From: Eumeta japonica
Taxonomy: Eukaryota > Arthropoda > Insecta > Lepidoptera > Psychidae
Assembly: GCA_005406025.1 (NCBI GenBank)
Contig: BGZK01000084.1
Location: 558,001 to 622,000, forward strand
Reading direction: 5' to 3'
DNA length: 64,000 bases
Part shown: one piece after another, positions 11,865-23,479 of the stretch
Layout of the letters: each line of letters starts with the position of its first letter
Numbering within the stretch: position 1 is the first letter of the stretch
Position numbers and translations under genes: made by a program
Notes under the pieces: generated by a model
Database searches by the model: none
What the model was told of the DNA's origin: nothing
Seen by the model: the letters and a program-made list of their open reading frames with translations, nothing else

Positions 11865-12815
11865 TAAAAGTCCAATAATAAGACAGCATAACGCGATCTT
11901 TAACCACATTTACAGGCACGAAGTTGCAAAAATAAGCATCCTATATTCGATTACAATTACCACTCTAAGAGAGCTTTACATGTAACTCGGCTTCTAGACG
12001 GCGTATCGAGATGAAACATGACCTATTTTTAAAACTTTTTTTTAAGTTAAACCTTCGGCAACACACCTGTGAAAACAGCATTGAATTATGTTCAGTAGTT
12101 TTTGCGTGATGCGCGAACAAACAGTCAGGCAAAAATTCTAAAAATTATTGTTACGCCTTCTATTGGACTTATAAAGAGCTTCCCTATAACTTCTTCATAA
12201 ACATTTCCCGAATTCGGACACCAGTCTATTATAGTTTATATATATATATATATAGAATGTAGAACAACAAATGCTATGTTTTTTCCCTCTGTCTCCTTTT
12301 GTATTGTAACGAAACCATCGAAACCATCGGATTGGTGTTTCCTTACTTGATGCTTATTTACTGCATACCTACGCCTCCGACTGCAAATATTTATCATATT
12401 CGAATAAAGGTTTTTTTTACATCGTCTTGTTTACATATTTTCAGTTCACTTTTACGCACTCGGGTTTTTTTTTTTAATTTTTTTAATATCTGATATCACA
12501 ATGAAGACGAAATCATTCGGATGTTTGTTCAGCGACACATCACGCTGAACTCACGGCTGATGTTTCGTTTGCTATAAAGCTTCCCACGACAAACGAATAT
12601 ATGATATAAAAACATTGAATCAAGTCTATTTAAAAAAAAAACTTAATTCTGTGTTTTGGTACCTTGGAGGTTCGTTACGCAAATTGCAAGATAACTTGAT
12701 AACTTTATTTATTTAAAGAAATGTATTTGTTTATCTTTGAAGCTACACTGCACTTCACGATAGCCGTCCATCGACGAGGCGACGACGCTATCACGCGCAG
12801 CCGTCGCCGCACAGC
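11865..12815. other. AT-rich noncoding DNA with a short (TA)n tract
   Basis: A (TA)n tract lies at about 12238-12254. No gene or other element is supported. Confidence 0.5.
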
Positions 12816-12936
12816 CAAGGGCGGATCCAGCCTCCGAGTTTGGGGGTCCTACATACGAGGTCAGTTTAATTCGTTTAGGGTAGTAAGACGAAGACCCAGT
12901 CCAGGGGTATCATGACCCCCCCTGGATCCGCCACAG
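12816..12936. mobile_element. 121-bp hAT-type MITE, family A copy 1
   Basis: Terminal blocks 'caagggcggatccag' and 'ctggatccgccacag' are inverted copies over their inner 11 bases. Flanks are an 8-bp near-duplication, 'cgcacagc' (12808-12815) and 'cacacagc' (12937-12944), matching at 7 of 8. A second copy of the same length lies at 24147-24267 in the opposite orientation and shares interior blocks ('ccctgg', 'gtctt.gtcctac'). No coding capacity. Confidence 0.8.
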
Positions 12937-12944
12937 CACACAGC

Positions 12945-13265
12945 GGTCGAGCTAACGGCTCTTCCGCGGCGCAACAACGCGGACGTTTTCACACACCGCG
13001 CCGGTATAATAGAAATACCGGGGGCCGTACGCCTGATATTGGAGGAGTGCGGCGACAAAGAGGCGCGCCGGCCGCGGCGGGTGCGCGTGTCGCGGGCACA
13101 CAAATCATAAAATAAAACGCACACGAAGGCATTCCCGCGCCGGCGCGAGTGCCGTGGAATATAATATTTGTGTTATAAATTTTACGGGCGGCGGCGAGTG
13201 TTTGCGCCGCGTCTGGAATTTCTCGAACGCCACACGCGCTGCCGGAAGGTTGTCGTCGAAGGAGA
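12945..13265. other. CpG-rich island with AT cores
   Basis: Dense CpG steps ('gcgcgccggccgcggcgg') surround 'acaaatcataaaataaaacg' and 'ataatatttgtgttataaa', AT cores resembling homeodomain sites. It directly follows the hAT element at 12816. No convincing coding exon. Best guess is a cis-regulatory or promoter-like island; this is inference. Confidence 0.35.
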
Positions 13266-13866
13266 AGGGCTTTTACACAGCGATATCGGCGATGGGTAAC
13301 TTCGGAAATCGTTCATAATCGAATAGTCGTGTATGTCGTGTTTTAATATTATTTGAATTGGTGTGATTGAGTCATTTTTTTGTAATAACAACGAATTTTT
13401 CTAATTTAAACCATGTTATTATGCATCGCAATTCGAATGATCTTAAAAGAAATAATTTGGAAAAGCGGTCACTTTTTCGGCATAAGAGCGTTTCTACATT
13501 TAATGAAAAATTAAACAAAAAATTGAAGAGTTTTAATACTGCATAGAATTAGTCATATCTGTCCAAAGCATATTATGAAAATATAGTTTAAAAAACCTAA
13601 AAAACACGGTTTTAAATCACATCAAACTAAAAAGTGAAAAGTAATTCTTAATATGAGCTAAAAAAATAATGAACCATGACGAAAAATATTAGTATTATTA
13701 TTAGTAGAAAAAGCGAGGGGCGCTTTGTGCCACATTTTTCGTATTAAGAGTAAGCCTAATTCTTTATTAAAAACAATAAAGAATTATTATTACTTTTTAG
13801 TTCGATTGATTGTTAAAAAAATATAATTTTTTAAAATACAACAATAATTGAATTAAGAATAATGCT

Positions 13867-13922
13867 TATTACTGTCACTAAATTCTATTACAAAACAGTA
13901 ATAGAATTTAGTGACAGTAATA
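13867..13922. repeat. perfect 25-bp hairpin with 6-nt loop
   Basis: Arms 13867-13891 and 13898-13922 are exact reverse complements around the loop 'aaaaca'. A smaller 12-bp hairpin ('taattctttatt' / 'aataaagaatta') lies about 120 bases upstream. The perfect pairing suggests a recent origin (foldback or replication-slip palindrome) or selection on an RNA stem. Confidence 0.85.
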
Positions 13923-14454
13923 CATCACTTGCTCTCGCGCAGACGATACGTGATGAAATTATTCGATCCTGGTGAACCTGATCAGGGTAATGAGATAAAC
14001 TTATCAAATTATTGTATTGTCATTGGTCCTTGATAGGTACGTATAAAAAGTTTAAAATTAATCAGACTTGTGATAATTGGTGAAAATTATGCTCAAAGAT
14101 TCCGTTACATACATACATACATAAAAACAACCCAAGCTTATAAAAGCGTGTTAAAAAAGGGGTAAATTTAGCACATATTAGTAGAAATACTACAGTACAA
14201 ATTACATGTAGATATTCGAAAAAGAAAGAAGCAGAAGTTTCGTTTTTATATGAGTGACTATATGAAAATGGCCATGAGTAAAATCATCTGCGTGATTGCT
14301 ATTTTATTGCGTTCTAAGAACTTCGGTTTATCGAGATCGGTGTTTACAATATTAAACTGTTTATTGTGACGCTTAAATGTCGATGAAATATTATTACTTG
14401 TGAAATCTAGGCGTTCTACGTGCCGGAGTTCACTTCTCGTTTTAGTACTAACTA

Positions 14455-14815
14455 GCGGTTACCCGCCCGCTTCGCTGGGCGTAAATTAAAATTCAGCAAT
14501 TTTTTTTATTATTCAAATGTGCCCCCGGTTTCGCTCTCGTCGGCGTAGATTAGAACGAATTCCTTCATCTTTTACATCGGCTGATTTTGCTGTCAATTTT
14601 GATCGCGATCATGGTCATAGTTTTAATGTCAATTCTGGTTCCACTGTCGGGTTCAGTCCCTGTCCCGCTCTCGATTTCAATGGCGGTCTCGATACCGATC
14701 TTGCTCCTCCTATGGGCACTAATGGCAATAATAATAAATTACGATTTATACTAAAACGCACATCGCGACGACAACGAAGTGTATAAATGTCATTATTACT
14801 GGTATTTATACATTT
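14455..14815 (+). repeat. lepidopteran repeat starting 'actagcgg..cccgcttcg', with hexamer array
   Basis: Begins with the familiar 'ctagcggttacccgcccgct' end, then 'attccttcatctttt.acatcg', a degenerate gatcNN array, and 'cgacgaca.cgaa'. The block order recurs at 49790-49960. The 89-codon frame across it (14517-14786) reflects the array and is not a gene. Confidence 0.6.
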
Positions 14816-14839
14816 TTTACATAAAAGGTAATGTTGCTA

Positions 14840-14883
14840 TACACACACACACACATACATACACACACGCACGCACGCATACA
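14840..14883. repeat. CA/GCAC microsatellite
   Basis: Runs of 'acacacac', 'acatacat' and 'gcacgcac'. Low-complexity, noncoding. Confidence 0.8.
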
Positions 14884-14884
14884 A

Positions 14885-16399
14885 AAATACTTTTACATTT
14901 TTAATGTTATAAATGGCTTTTAACCATCTACAAACGATTCCGCTTCGAATGGTCTAAGTCCCTTACTGATACGATCAGTAGTTTTTATGTGATTGAGCCT
15001 CAAAAAAAAAGGAACTTCATTATGTATATATTGAGATCTGTGTCACTTAACAGTATTGCCACAACAATATGTTAAGTTGGGAAAACAGAGACACTTTTAA
15101 ATATATGTTGTAAACAGAAGAACGCAACTGGAACACCTAGATGGAACCGAAGTATACGAACTAGTTCTACGAATTACAGAATAACTCCAAAGAGTAGAAT
15201 CAAAGAGGGAATGTGCTTCATTAAAAAAACTCTTCAAAAACAATACTATCTTAGGTTGTATCAGATGTTTTGGCCACAGAAAATTTTCCAATCTGTTCCA
15301 TTTTCCGTGTTTTTCTCCGTTTTTAAGTAAGGTACACTACGAATAACGTCAGCGAAAATAAAATTCGTGTTGATTGCACGATTTAAAATGGTCGAGATAA
15401 AGAATAAATTCGGAATTGCTTTTGATTTAATGTTGGTTGTCACGATAATAGAAATTTTATTCGAATATTTCCAAGTTTTGAACATACTTCACTTACAAGA
15501 CAACGGGTTTACAGTTTACGAGTTTACGAAACTGCACTCGATAACCTCTCTAATAAAACATTTGTATGAAATTCCGTACAGTGCCTCTACCGGTTTTTAT
15601 AATAAACTAACAGCAGTTACCCTATAAAATAAATGCAACTCCTAACTTTGATTACGCATATAATATGCGTTTTTATCTTTTGCTGAAGCCCGGTGTGTTT
15701 TGATGCAAATGATTTATTTTACTCACTACTCGGTACGTTTGTAAATTCATAACATACTTTATACTTACTATGATTTACCTACTACTGTAGTAAAATATAG
15801 CAAGTATCAAAGTAAACTGTATTCCCACTAATGAGTACAATTTTCTAAATTTATAATAGAAGATTTGTGTGAAATATCACATTTATATCACTTAGCATAT
15901 GAAGTGCTTTATATGCTCTGTGATTTGTATGAAAATATTTGGTAGAAACGCAAAATAAGTAGAAATTTCCCTTTTTTGCATCGCAGAATTTTATTTTATT
16001 GATTCTTCGTGAGTTCATTGAAATTACCGTGTTTTGGAATCGTTATTCGTGTTTACGTTAATACAAAATTGACTTGGACCTAACAAATTATACTTAATAT
16101 TCGACGGGTAAATCTAGACACCTGGTGACAGAGACTGACATCAAAGACGTAACCTGTGTTGGTAGCACTGTTAGTATATAAACAGCAATTTTTTGTTACG
16201 TTTTAGAAAAATACAACACACCTATTCATATACTTCATGTGATATTTATATATGTTACCTTGTATAGAGTTATATAGACAAGGGTTATATTTCATGGCAA
16301 TTACGTCCTTTCATTGAGAAGCGCAGTTTTCGGCAATAATTCTAAAATGGTAAATCGGAGCATATTCAAGATGATTTTCATTGAAATTATTTATTAAGA
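14885..16399. other. noncoding AT-rich DNA
   Basis: Overlapping frames of 64-86 codons occur on both strands (15097-15627) without recognisable domains or splice borders. I see no supportable gene. Confidence 0.5.
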
Positions 16400-16822
16400 G
16401 TTACCTTTATTGTTTTTTTTCATATTTTATTGACATATGTTTTACAAAATAAAGGAGGGAGGAGACACAATTTCTACTAATTTCGGAGCGATTACTTCCA
16501 AAAATATTCAATCAATTAAAAAAAAAATCTCAAAAACCTTAAGGTGTTTTTAAAAGAACTGTCAAAACGTATACCACAAGTTGATGTTAGCTGAAAAAAA
16601 AATTCAGCTTCTGTTATATGTATGGATTGCCTACCCTAGAGATATTTATTTGTGTTATTTAACCACTCGACTAAGTAGCGGCTTACATAAAACACCTACA
16701 AATTTTATCGATATACATCTTGTAGTTTTTGAATAAACCGCCTGAGACATACGGACGGACGGGCGGACATGACAGAACTATAAGAGTTTCATTTTTACCA
16801 TTTTGGCTCGGAACCCTAAAAA
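16400..16822 (+). repeat. interspersed repeat R2, copy 2
   Basis: Second copy of the family at 1545-1985, in the same orientation. It retains the internal 'gactaagtagcgg' block, the 'agacatacggacggacggg' stretch and the terminal 'ttttggctcggaacccta'. Divergence by substitutions and small indels indicates independent old insertions. Confidence 0.7.
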
Positions 16823-16975
16823 TGACAGTCAATAAAAAAAGCAAATCTTGAATCAAAATCAGGTTTTATTTCAGACGATATCTCATTGATAGTTTATCAT
16901 CAAAATAATTAGAATTGTCTCTCTTAACTGCACACGTTCGGTTTTCTTCACTCAAACGCTTTATATATATATAAC

Positions 16976-16976
<1 letters not shown>

Positions 16977-17048
<72 letters not shown>
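16977..17048. repeat. (TA)36 microsatellite
   Basis: Seventy-two uninterrupted bases of alternating T and A. A frame of repeated Ile-Tyr codons across it is an artefact. Confidence 0.95.
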
Positions 17049-17052
<4 letters not shown>

Positions 17053-17229
17053 ATATCGTATATCGACCTACAGATGGCTAAAATACTTACAAACGCATCG
17101 ACCGGACGCCTATACAAAAATATTAAATTCTCCGGTTCTGCAATGCACACTCCCCTATTGCCTTATTATTCCCGTTAAAACGGATGAGGGTATTTGTTAG
17201 ATCTACATATTTATTTTCTCCATCGCTGG

Positions 17230-17400
17230 CCAAGGTCGTTAGTGCTTTGTCCCGCAACAGCGAACGACAACGCCGGCCCCCGCGCGGCCGTTGCCGACTG
17301 CGCTTTTTGCTATTCTCCACTGCGTAAACGCATAACGACGCCACTGGCCACTCTCGGTGGTCGAGTGATCGTGTAAATTTGCGGATGTGACGGATCGCTT
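17230..17400. other. CpG-rich island
   Basis: Short GC-rich block ('gccggcccccgcgcggccg') in AT-rich DNA. Frames are open on both strands without recognisable protein. Possibly regulatory. Confidence 0.3.
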
Positions 17401-17409
17401 AAATACCCG

Positions 17410-18350
17410 TTGACTTATATCACTAATCGGATAAAAATGTCTTTTGGAATAGGTTATAATTTAGATTGCATTCAGTTTGTACATTTACTTAGTCGTTGTA
17501 TGCGTTCTTTGTACGTATTGAATACAAACGAGCATTTAATTAATTTTTATTTTACGTAAATTAATACCCATTCGCGAACACATTCTTATATTCTTCAAAA
17601 GTTAAATAGATACTTTTTTTATTTGACGATTCCTACGAAGATCAATCAAAAACGTCCTTTTTCATTTTCGATTACTATTATTATAATGGTAATGTTAAAT
17701 GAAAAGTTCTAGTTGTTTTATGTTTTTCAAATAATTAAATCGATAGGGACAAAAGTGAATTATTGAAAATCTATAACTACATACTTGCCATATCCATTTT
17801 ATACAACGAAAACGTTTTTAATGACATTTATAATTATCATTAATTAGATGATCTTACAAGACAATACTCCATAGTACTCCACGGTTTAATTTTCAACTTA
17901 AACATGGAAAAACTAACTGTGACACGAATTACGTTCCGGGCGACCTCCCGCGTCAGTTAAACGAGTATGACAAAAAAAAAACGAAAAAAAAAATAGGTAC
18001 ATGTGTGAACACAGTGGCGACTATTCATTTCATAAACGAGACTTCGAAAGCTTCAACCAGTAATTTAACAATATTAAATCACATTTTCCCATTATTTTGA
18101 AAAAGTTTAGGGTCGTTGAAAAAATGGATGAAATCGAAATTTCGAGAAAAAATAGTCTAAATACAATAGATACAGCCGAATGGTTATTTCATGGCTTCTA
18201 ACAGAGCATGATTTGGAAATGACCTTTTAAATACTCAATTTTTGTATCCAGCAAGATTCTATCATAATAAATAGATACTTAATATAAATATAAGATCGGT
18301 AGGGACTCAGTGATTCATAGTGTCATCTTCGAACCAGGAGGCGTCGATGC
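17410..18350. other. AT-rich noncoding DNA
   Basis: Nothing identifiable seen; long A runs near 17970. Confidence 0.5.
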
Positions 18351-18356
18351 GATCCC

Positions 18357-18418
18357 GATCAAGGGCGAACTGACCAAGATTGAAGATTACTTCAATCTTG
18401 GTCAGTTCTCCCTTGATC
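18357..18418. repeat. 29-bp hairpin with 4-nt loop
   Basis: Arms 18357-18385 and 18390-18418 pair with a single mismatch around the loop 'atta' (core 'gaactgaccaagattgaag'). Just right of it is 'gtatacgtattaacgtatac', a further small palindrome. The size is compatible with a pre-miRNA-like stem or a foldback MITE. No TSD is obvious. Confidence 0.8.
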
Positions 18419-18479
18419 TAGACGCAGTATACGTATTAACGTATACGTATAAATTACGTTAATGTTGTCCTATGAGTTT

Positions 18480-18690
18480 CAGTCTTAAGTCCATTATAGT
18501 TGAGTGGATTTAAACCACTGGCTCCTCACCTCGGAGAGCACGGAAAGCCGTAGGCCCTGGACGGGCGAATTGTGTGTTCATTGCTCGCCGATCAGTTCAG
18601 GTTCATTGGCAGCTAGCAAGATAACACGCAATGTATCAGCAAAACGCTAGAGCGTCCCGAGCTGTGTCTATTCGCGGTCTGACTTCGACT
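18480..18690. other. moderately GC-rich unidentified block
   Basis: Contains 'gagagcacggaaagccgtag', a phrase found in a common lepidopteran repeat class as far as I recall. I cannot assign boundaries or a family. Confidence 0.3.
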
Positions 18691-19179
18691 ACGCTGCCGT
18701 TCCGCTATCTTTTTAAAAACTGTAGATTTTACCCTGAAATCGGAAAGTCAACGGAAATTTTATTTAGAAAATACGACGAATAAAAAACAAGAACCACGGA
18801 ACTCCAAAAAGCTGATATATATGAAAAATAAGAAATTTAGAAATGTTTAAAAGAGATAGTGATCTATATAACATCTAAATTAAAAATTAAAATAAGCTGT
18901 GTTTACGTGATAGTCGACTATGTAAAGTCGTGAATTTCATTTAAAGGGCTCTCTCTGCACATGTTCAATAAGATGCCATTGCATAAAGGTATAAAATATG
19001 GTTTACCCTTATGTAAATTTAAGAACGTTATAAAACAAAAACTTAGTAAAAAGGTTTATTTATACAATTTATTATAATTTAGAAGACAAATAACATGGAC
19101 GTAACCGGCTCGATTTCTTACCGGGTTGTTTCATTAACTGATCACTTTGTATTTATTTTAGTTGCGTATGATAAAATTA

Positions 19180-19225
19180 ATTCTTTTTGAGGCAATATTG
19201 CCTTCCGAACGAGTGGTAAAATGAA
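19180..19225 (+). mobile_element. short 3'-UTR remnant of the jockey-like LINE
   Basis: 'gaggcaatattgccttccga' followed by 'acgagtgg' resembles the 3'-UTR of the LINE copy at 19995-21045 (there on the other strand, near 20095-20120). Only a fragment remains. Confidence 0.4.
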
Positions 19226-19264
19226 AATCCAAAAAATGTTATGATGTTATTTCGAGTGTTATAA

Positions 19265-19610
19265 TTACACATACTAATGTTATAAATGCGAAAATGTGTC
19301 CCACCTATGTGTTTGTTACGTTCAAATAAAATATTATATTACTATCACGGGACCGTACTTCGCTAATATTTTTTTAGCAAACGAACACCGAAGTTCAAAA
19401 GAAAAAAAATGCAAATACTACACTCGATTTTCTGAACACGACGTGCTCAACTTATTGAAAAATATACAAAGGTTGGCGAGGGCCGGAGGGGGAGTGGATC
19501 AGTGAACGAGAGAAGAGTTGCGTTACCATGAAAATTATGTAATAAATCGAATTCCACGCGGACGAATCCGCGAGCAAATCCGCGAGCGAAAAGCTAGTTG
19601 TTATAACAAT
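19265..19610 (+). repeat. lepidopteran interspersed repeat ('atactaatgttataaatgcg' ... 'gcgagcgaaaagctagttg')
   Basis: Starts with the common 'actaatgttataaatgcgaa' head and ends with 'ccacgcggacgaatccgcg' and 'gcgaaaagctagtt'. The interior matches 3755-3970. The 69-codon frame inside is not a gene. Confidence 0.65.
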
Positions 19611-19994
19611 AATGAAATAATGATATTTTAAATTTATATTGTATTTAAGTAACAGTCATTTCCTTAGTCTTAGGACGTTGGAAATAGAAATTAGTTTTTG
19701 TACAATGTTTATAAAAAAATTTGAATAGCTATCGTGAAGAGATCGAGTTTTTAAATAAATTAGATATGAAATAATCGATAGTTATGGCACGATGCGTATA
19801 AGTAAATGAAGTCATATATTCTATGTAAAATTTTTATGATTAAGAGTTTAGTTAAGTTCATAAATGAGTTGAATATGTCACAATAAAGTGTCCCATTTTT
19901 TAAGAGATACCGTAATGGTTCTATTGGTTTAAATAAAAATTAAAAATATGGTAAAACATTATCGGATAAACGATCGGTAAATAGAAATGTAATT

Positions 19995-21045
19995 GATTTT
20001 CAATTCAAATTAAAAGTATCTTTATTTAATAGGTTTATTTTATAACCCACTTGAAATACGTCATAATTTTTTTGTGAATTTACTCTTTACCCCTCGTTCG
20101 GAAGGCAATTTTCCTTCAAGAAGAACAAGCAAGAAACTTAAAAGTAGCGCTTTTCAAACGTTATCACGCGTAGCCAAAACAAATACGAAACCATTAATGA
20201 ACGAAACAGCGTGATAAGAAGTCGAGGCGCTTAAGCCCATGAATATTTGTCTTTAAAAATTCTGAAATTGTGTAATACCCTTTTTTACAGTGTGATTGTT
20301 TAATAATACTCTTAAATTCATATAAGAGTAAATCTCGTACATCCACAGGAACTCTATTGAACATGCGCACATAGAACCCTCTAAATGAATTTTTGACCTT
20401 GCATAGTCGACTAACATGTAAACTCAGTTTATTTTTATTTCTGGTATTGAGTTTATGTCGATCACTATTTATTTTAAACATTTTTTACATGTAATAAATT
20501 TTAATAAATGAATTGGTATGCCATAGTTAAGATTTCAATTTCCTCAAATTTATTCCTAAAAGATACACGAAGTCAGAGCTTGTAAATCGTGCGAACGGCG
20601 CGCTTCTGCAGCACGAAAATTGCATTAATATCTGCGACATGTCTCCAAAGCAAGACCACATAAACCACAACAGACATTAGGCTATGGAAAGAGCCAAAAT
20701 AAACTAATCTAGCACTTTCGACGTCTGATAAATTTCTTATTTATTTGACCGCATAGGCGGCAGACCTAAGCCTTTTCGCCAACTTACTGATAAGAGGACC
20801 CCATTGAAGCGTGTCATCTAAAGTGATTCCCAGGAACACGGTAGCATTAATAAACTCCAATTCTTCGTTAAGTACTGAAATAGTTCCGGATCTATATTTT
20901 ACATTAAGAAATGAGAATTTTGTACATTTTGTTTTGACTTCATTAAGAAATAAGTTATTTGCAATAAACCATTTTTCTACCTCATACATAATATATTTAG
21001 AAACCACATTCCATATTTTGGCATCACTAATACCCATTAAATTTC
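19995..21045 (-). mobile_element. 5'-truncated jockey-like LINE (RT C-terminal part and 3' UTR)
   Basis: Reverse-strand translation gives the end of a non-LTR reverse transcriptase: 'VEKWFIANNLFLNEVKTKC', 'FLGITLDDTLQWG' and 'KRLRSAAYAVK' (20741-21037), then after frame breaks 'DINAIFVLQKRAVRTIYKL' (about 20590-20650) and a C-terminal stretch with 'TRNKNKLS' and 'FYVRMFNRVP' (20194-20450). The 3' UTR contains 'gacgtatttcaagtg' and ends 'aataaagatacttttaattt'. The + strand copy at 51545-53505 shares protein blocks and tail. In-frame stops show it is dead. The polymerase core lies upstream of the preserved part. Confidence 0.85.
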
Positions 21046-21184
21046 TAATTAAATTTATACTATGATTTTTGAAGAATCTAGATGGATATTTCTTAGTTAG
21101 CGTCTATAATTAGCTCTTGTTTCATTAATGAATTAATGTATTTTAAAATGTAATGGAAATGTAATAATTTTCTCTTTTGAGTTT

Positions 21185-21430
21185 TCAGGGCCGCGAGGAG
21201 GTCGTCGAGGGCCGGGCTCTCGCACGCCCGGGATGAGTGGTGAGTTTTAACGTGCCCGATTCCTGGAAGTGTCCGCGCGCCGCCGGCCGGGGGCGCTCGA
21301 CGCCGTCGCCATTGTGCTGGGCGGCTAGTTTTGATCTTATTGTTAATGGGACGCCACGTTTTTTTTTTTCCAAGGGCCCAGGAAAAAAAGGTATCATCGG
21401 ACCCCGGCGGAAACGTTACGGACCCTTCTG
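21185..21430. other. GC-rich island around a candidate microexon
   Basis: CpG-rich DNA continues from the candidate exon through 'cgccgccggccgggggcgct' and 'ggcggctagttttgatctta'. The continuation past the donor site has stops in the exon frame, consistent with intronic or regulatory sequence. Confidence 0.4.
21189..21239 (+). CDS. candidate 51-nt cassette microexon (unknown gene)
   Basis: The stretch is preceded by a strong acceptor ('attttctcttttgagttttcag') and followed by a near-consensus donor (tg|gtgagt). It is 51 bases long, so inclusion or skipping would preserve frame. Two frames are open; one reads PRGGRRGPGSRTPGMS, an RG-rich low-complexity peptide, and the other reads AARRSSRAGLSHARDE. 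GC content is far above the flanks. No other exon of a + strand gene is evident, so flanking introns would be very long. Could be a chance pairing of splice-like sites in a GC island. Confidence 0.3.
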
Positions 21431-21434
21431 CACC

Positions 21435-23475
21435 AAAATGGATACACGTTCTACGAAGGAGGTGTTATTTTAATCGAAGGTCGGCTTTGTTGTTTAGGAA
21501 TGTAGATGGCCTGTCATATTTAATGGGAACTTCTCCGTGGCCTCGCATCTATAAGTAAATGGCGCATACGATTTGTATTATCATGCCGGAAACATTGGCT
21601 GGCCTTACAATAAGAAAAGTTCAGATGGTTCGGTAACGTAGCATAGTATTATAAAATAATCAGTCTAGCAATACTGGCTAGCTAATTCCTCAATGTATTA
21701 TTGAATTCTTCTATTCGACCATTTATATCCAAAACCATACTTAGCAAATTTTATTGTAGACCATTGAATTTAAAATGTGTCCAATGAAAGATAGATTTCA
21801 ATGTTTAAATCGTTATAGTTTTATTGTTTTTGAGATTCCATTTAAATAAGTATTTTAACATTTAAAATATTGCCTTATCTAAAATAATTTCATCTCTACA
21901 AACTTTAACTATTTACGTTTCTCAAATCTTAAGATATAAAAAGCGAAAGAATCGTTGTAAGGCAGCATAGGGGCACATTGAGCACTTATATTTGGTCCGT
22001 AGTTGAAGAATCAAAGTACGGCACACGTGGATCGAACTCAAGGAAATGTTAATGAACATGCTTTTTATAGTTCAATAATAAAAAAATAATGTGAAATGGC
22101 TACCAGTGCTGATTGCTATACCATACTGATGGCCATAGCTACGTATTGAACTTTCCATTTAACAGTTTATGGTAAGTTATTTTAATTGTTATTACTTTCG
22201 TCTATCCATAAGTGACAAAATTAAGGTGATAAACTTAGTAAACCGCAGTAAACAATTTATTTATTTAAATGAAAACCCCAGACGAGTACCTCACAGCATT
22301 TATTTAATTTTTTTTATCATTATATTTTTCACAGATATCTCAAAAACATCTTGTTGATACCTAGGAATATAATTTAATCGTTCGTTATGACAAATATAGA
22401 CCGAGTCCCCAGACCAAGAAAATTCTTTGGTCTGAAATGAAGGCTCTCGACTTAGCATTTCGACTAACGTGAGTTGACAAAATTTTCAAATGTTATGTTC
22501 ATATCATAAATTGTAAATACTATTGTATAAATTTGAAATCGATTATAATATCTAACGAGTAACATTCATAAAAAAAACATATTATGTATATGTATAACGT
22601 ATCGTAGGTACATGGATACAAGTGACGATAGTTATAGCATTGTCTATGTTCTATGTAACCTATTTCGTAACAAATAATGATTCCGTTATGTTCCAAAATA
22701 ATTGGTGTTTCTCTCATTGATAATACATATCATTTTAACGGTTCACCTATCAATTGTTACTATGAGCCTGATTAAATCAATATATAGGTATAAATCTATT
22801 AAAAAAAAGACATCAAAAATAGGCAGGTGTCAAGATCGTGGTAGGTACATAAAGATGTATTTTCTGCATGTCCATTCGTCCGTGAAATGGGCACGATTAA
22901 GTATGATATTTTTCATCTTGTAAAAGCCCTTAACGAAGTAAAAATCATTACCAATATGCACGTCTCCAAGTTCTTACGACACTAATTATTTTCGAAAATA
23001 CGTCGACTAACTTACCTATCCAACTAAATGTTGGTATCAAAGATTATGTATATTATATAATCATACAATGGGAATAATAGTCACGTAGGTTAAGAGAATA
23101 AATATTGTTTTTATTATTATGTCTATTGACGCCGAAAGTTATGAATAAAATCCTACCTATTTATTACTAAAAACGCAAATATGACGTCATTTTTCTTTTC
23201 AAATTGAGATTTTCATATTTTATATTGCCATGCAATATTACAAAATGTTTAGTTCATAATTAAATACAAACGCTTTGATGCTATAACAGACTGGCTAGAT
23301 GGACGAACTGGACGAGTTTTGTCTTATCGTCATAAAACGAAAATGTTTTAATCACAATTACATATATTCGGTTAATTAACAATCTCTACGGTAAATGATT
23401 AAAAACTACGCATTTAACACGAGCTACTCGCTCGCTCGCCGGGTAATCGTTTCAACTAGGTGTACAAAATCGTGA
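21435..23475. other. AT-rich noncoding DNA
   Basis: No supported exon or element; open frames are short and lack protein character. Confidence 0.5.
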
Positions 23476-23479
23476 ATGA

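Noticed and set aside
12861..13391. Arg-rich ORFs in the 13-kb island
   Set aside because: They overlap each other on opposite strands and part of a hAT MITE; composition-driven.
16866..17150. 94-codon ORF on the minus strand
   Set aside because: It is the reading of a (TA)36 tract as repeated Ile-Tyr; no gene.
20811..21065. 84-codon + strand ORF
   Set aside because: Antisense shadow of the LINE reverse transcriptase on the minus strand.
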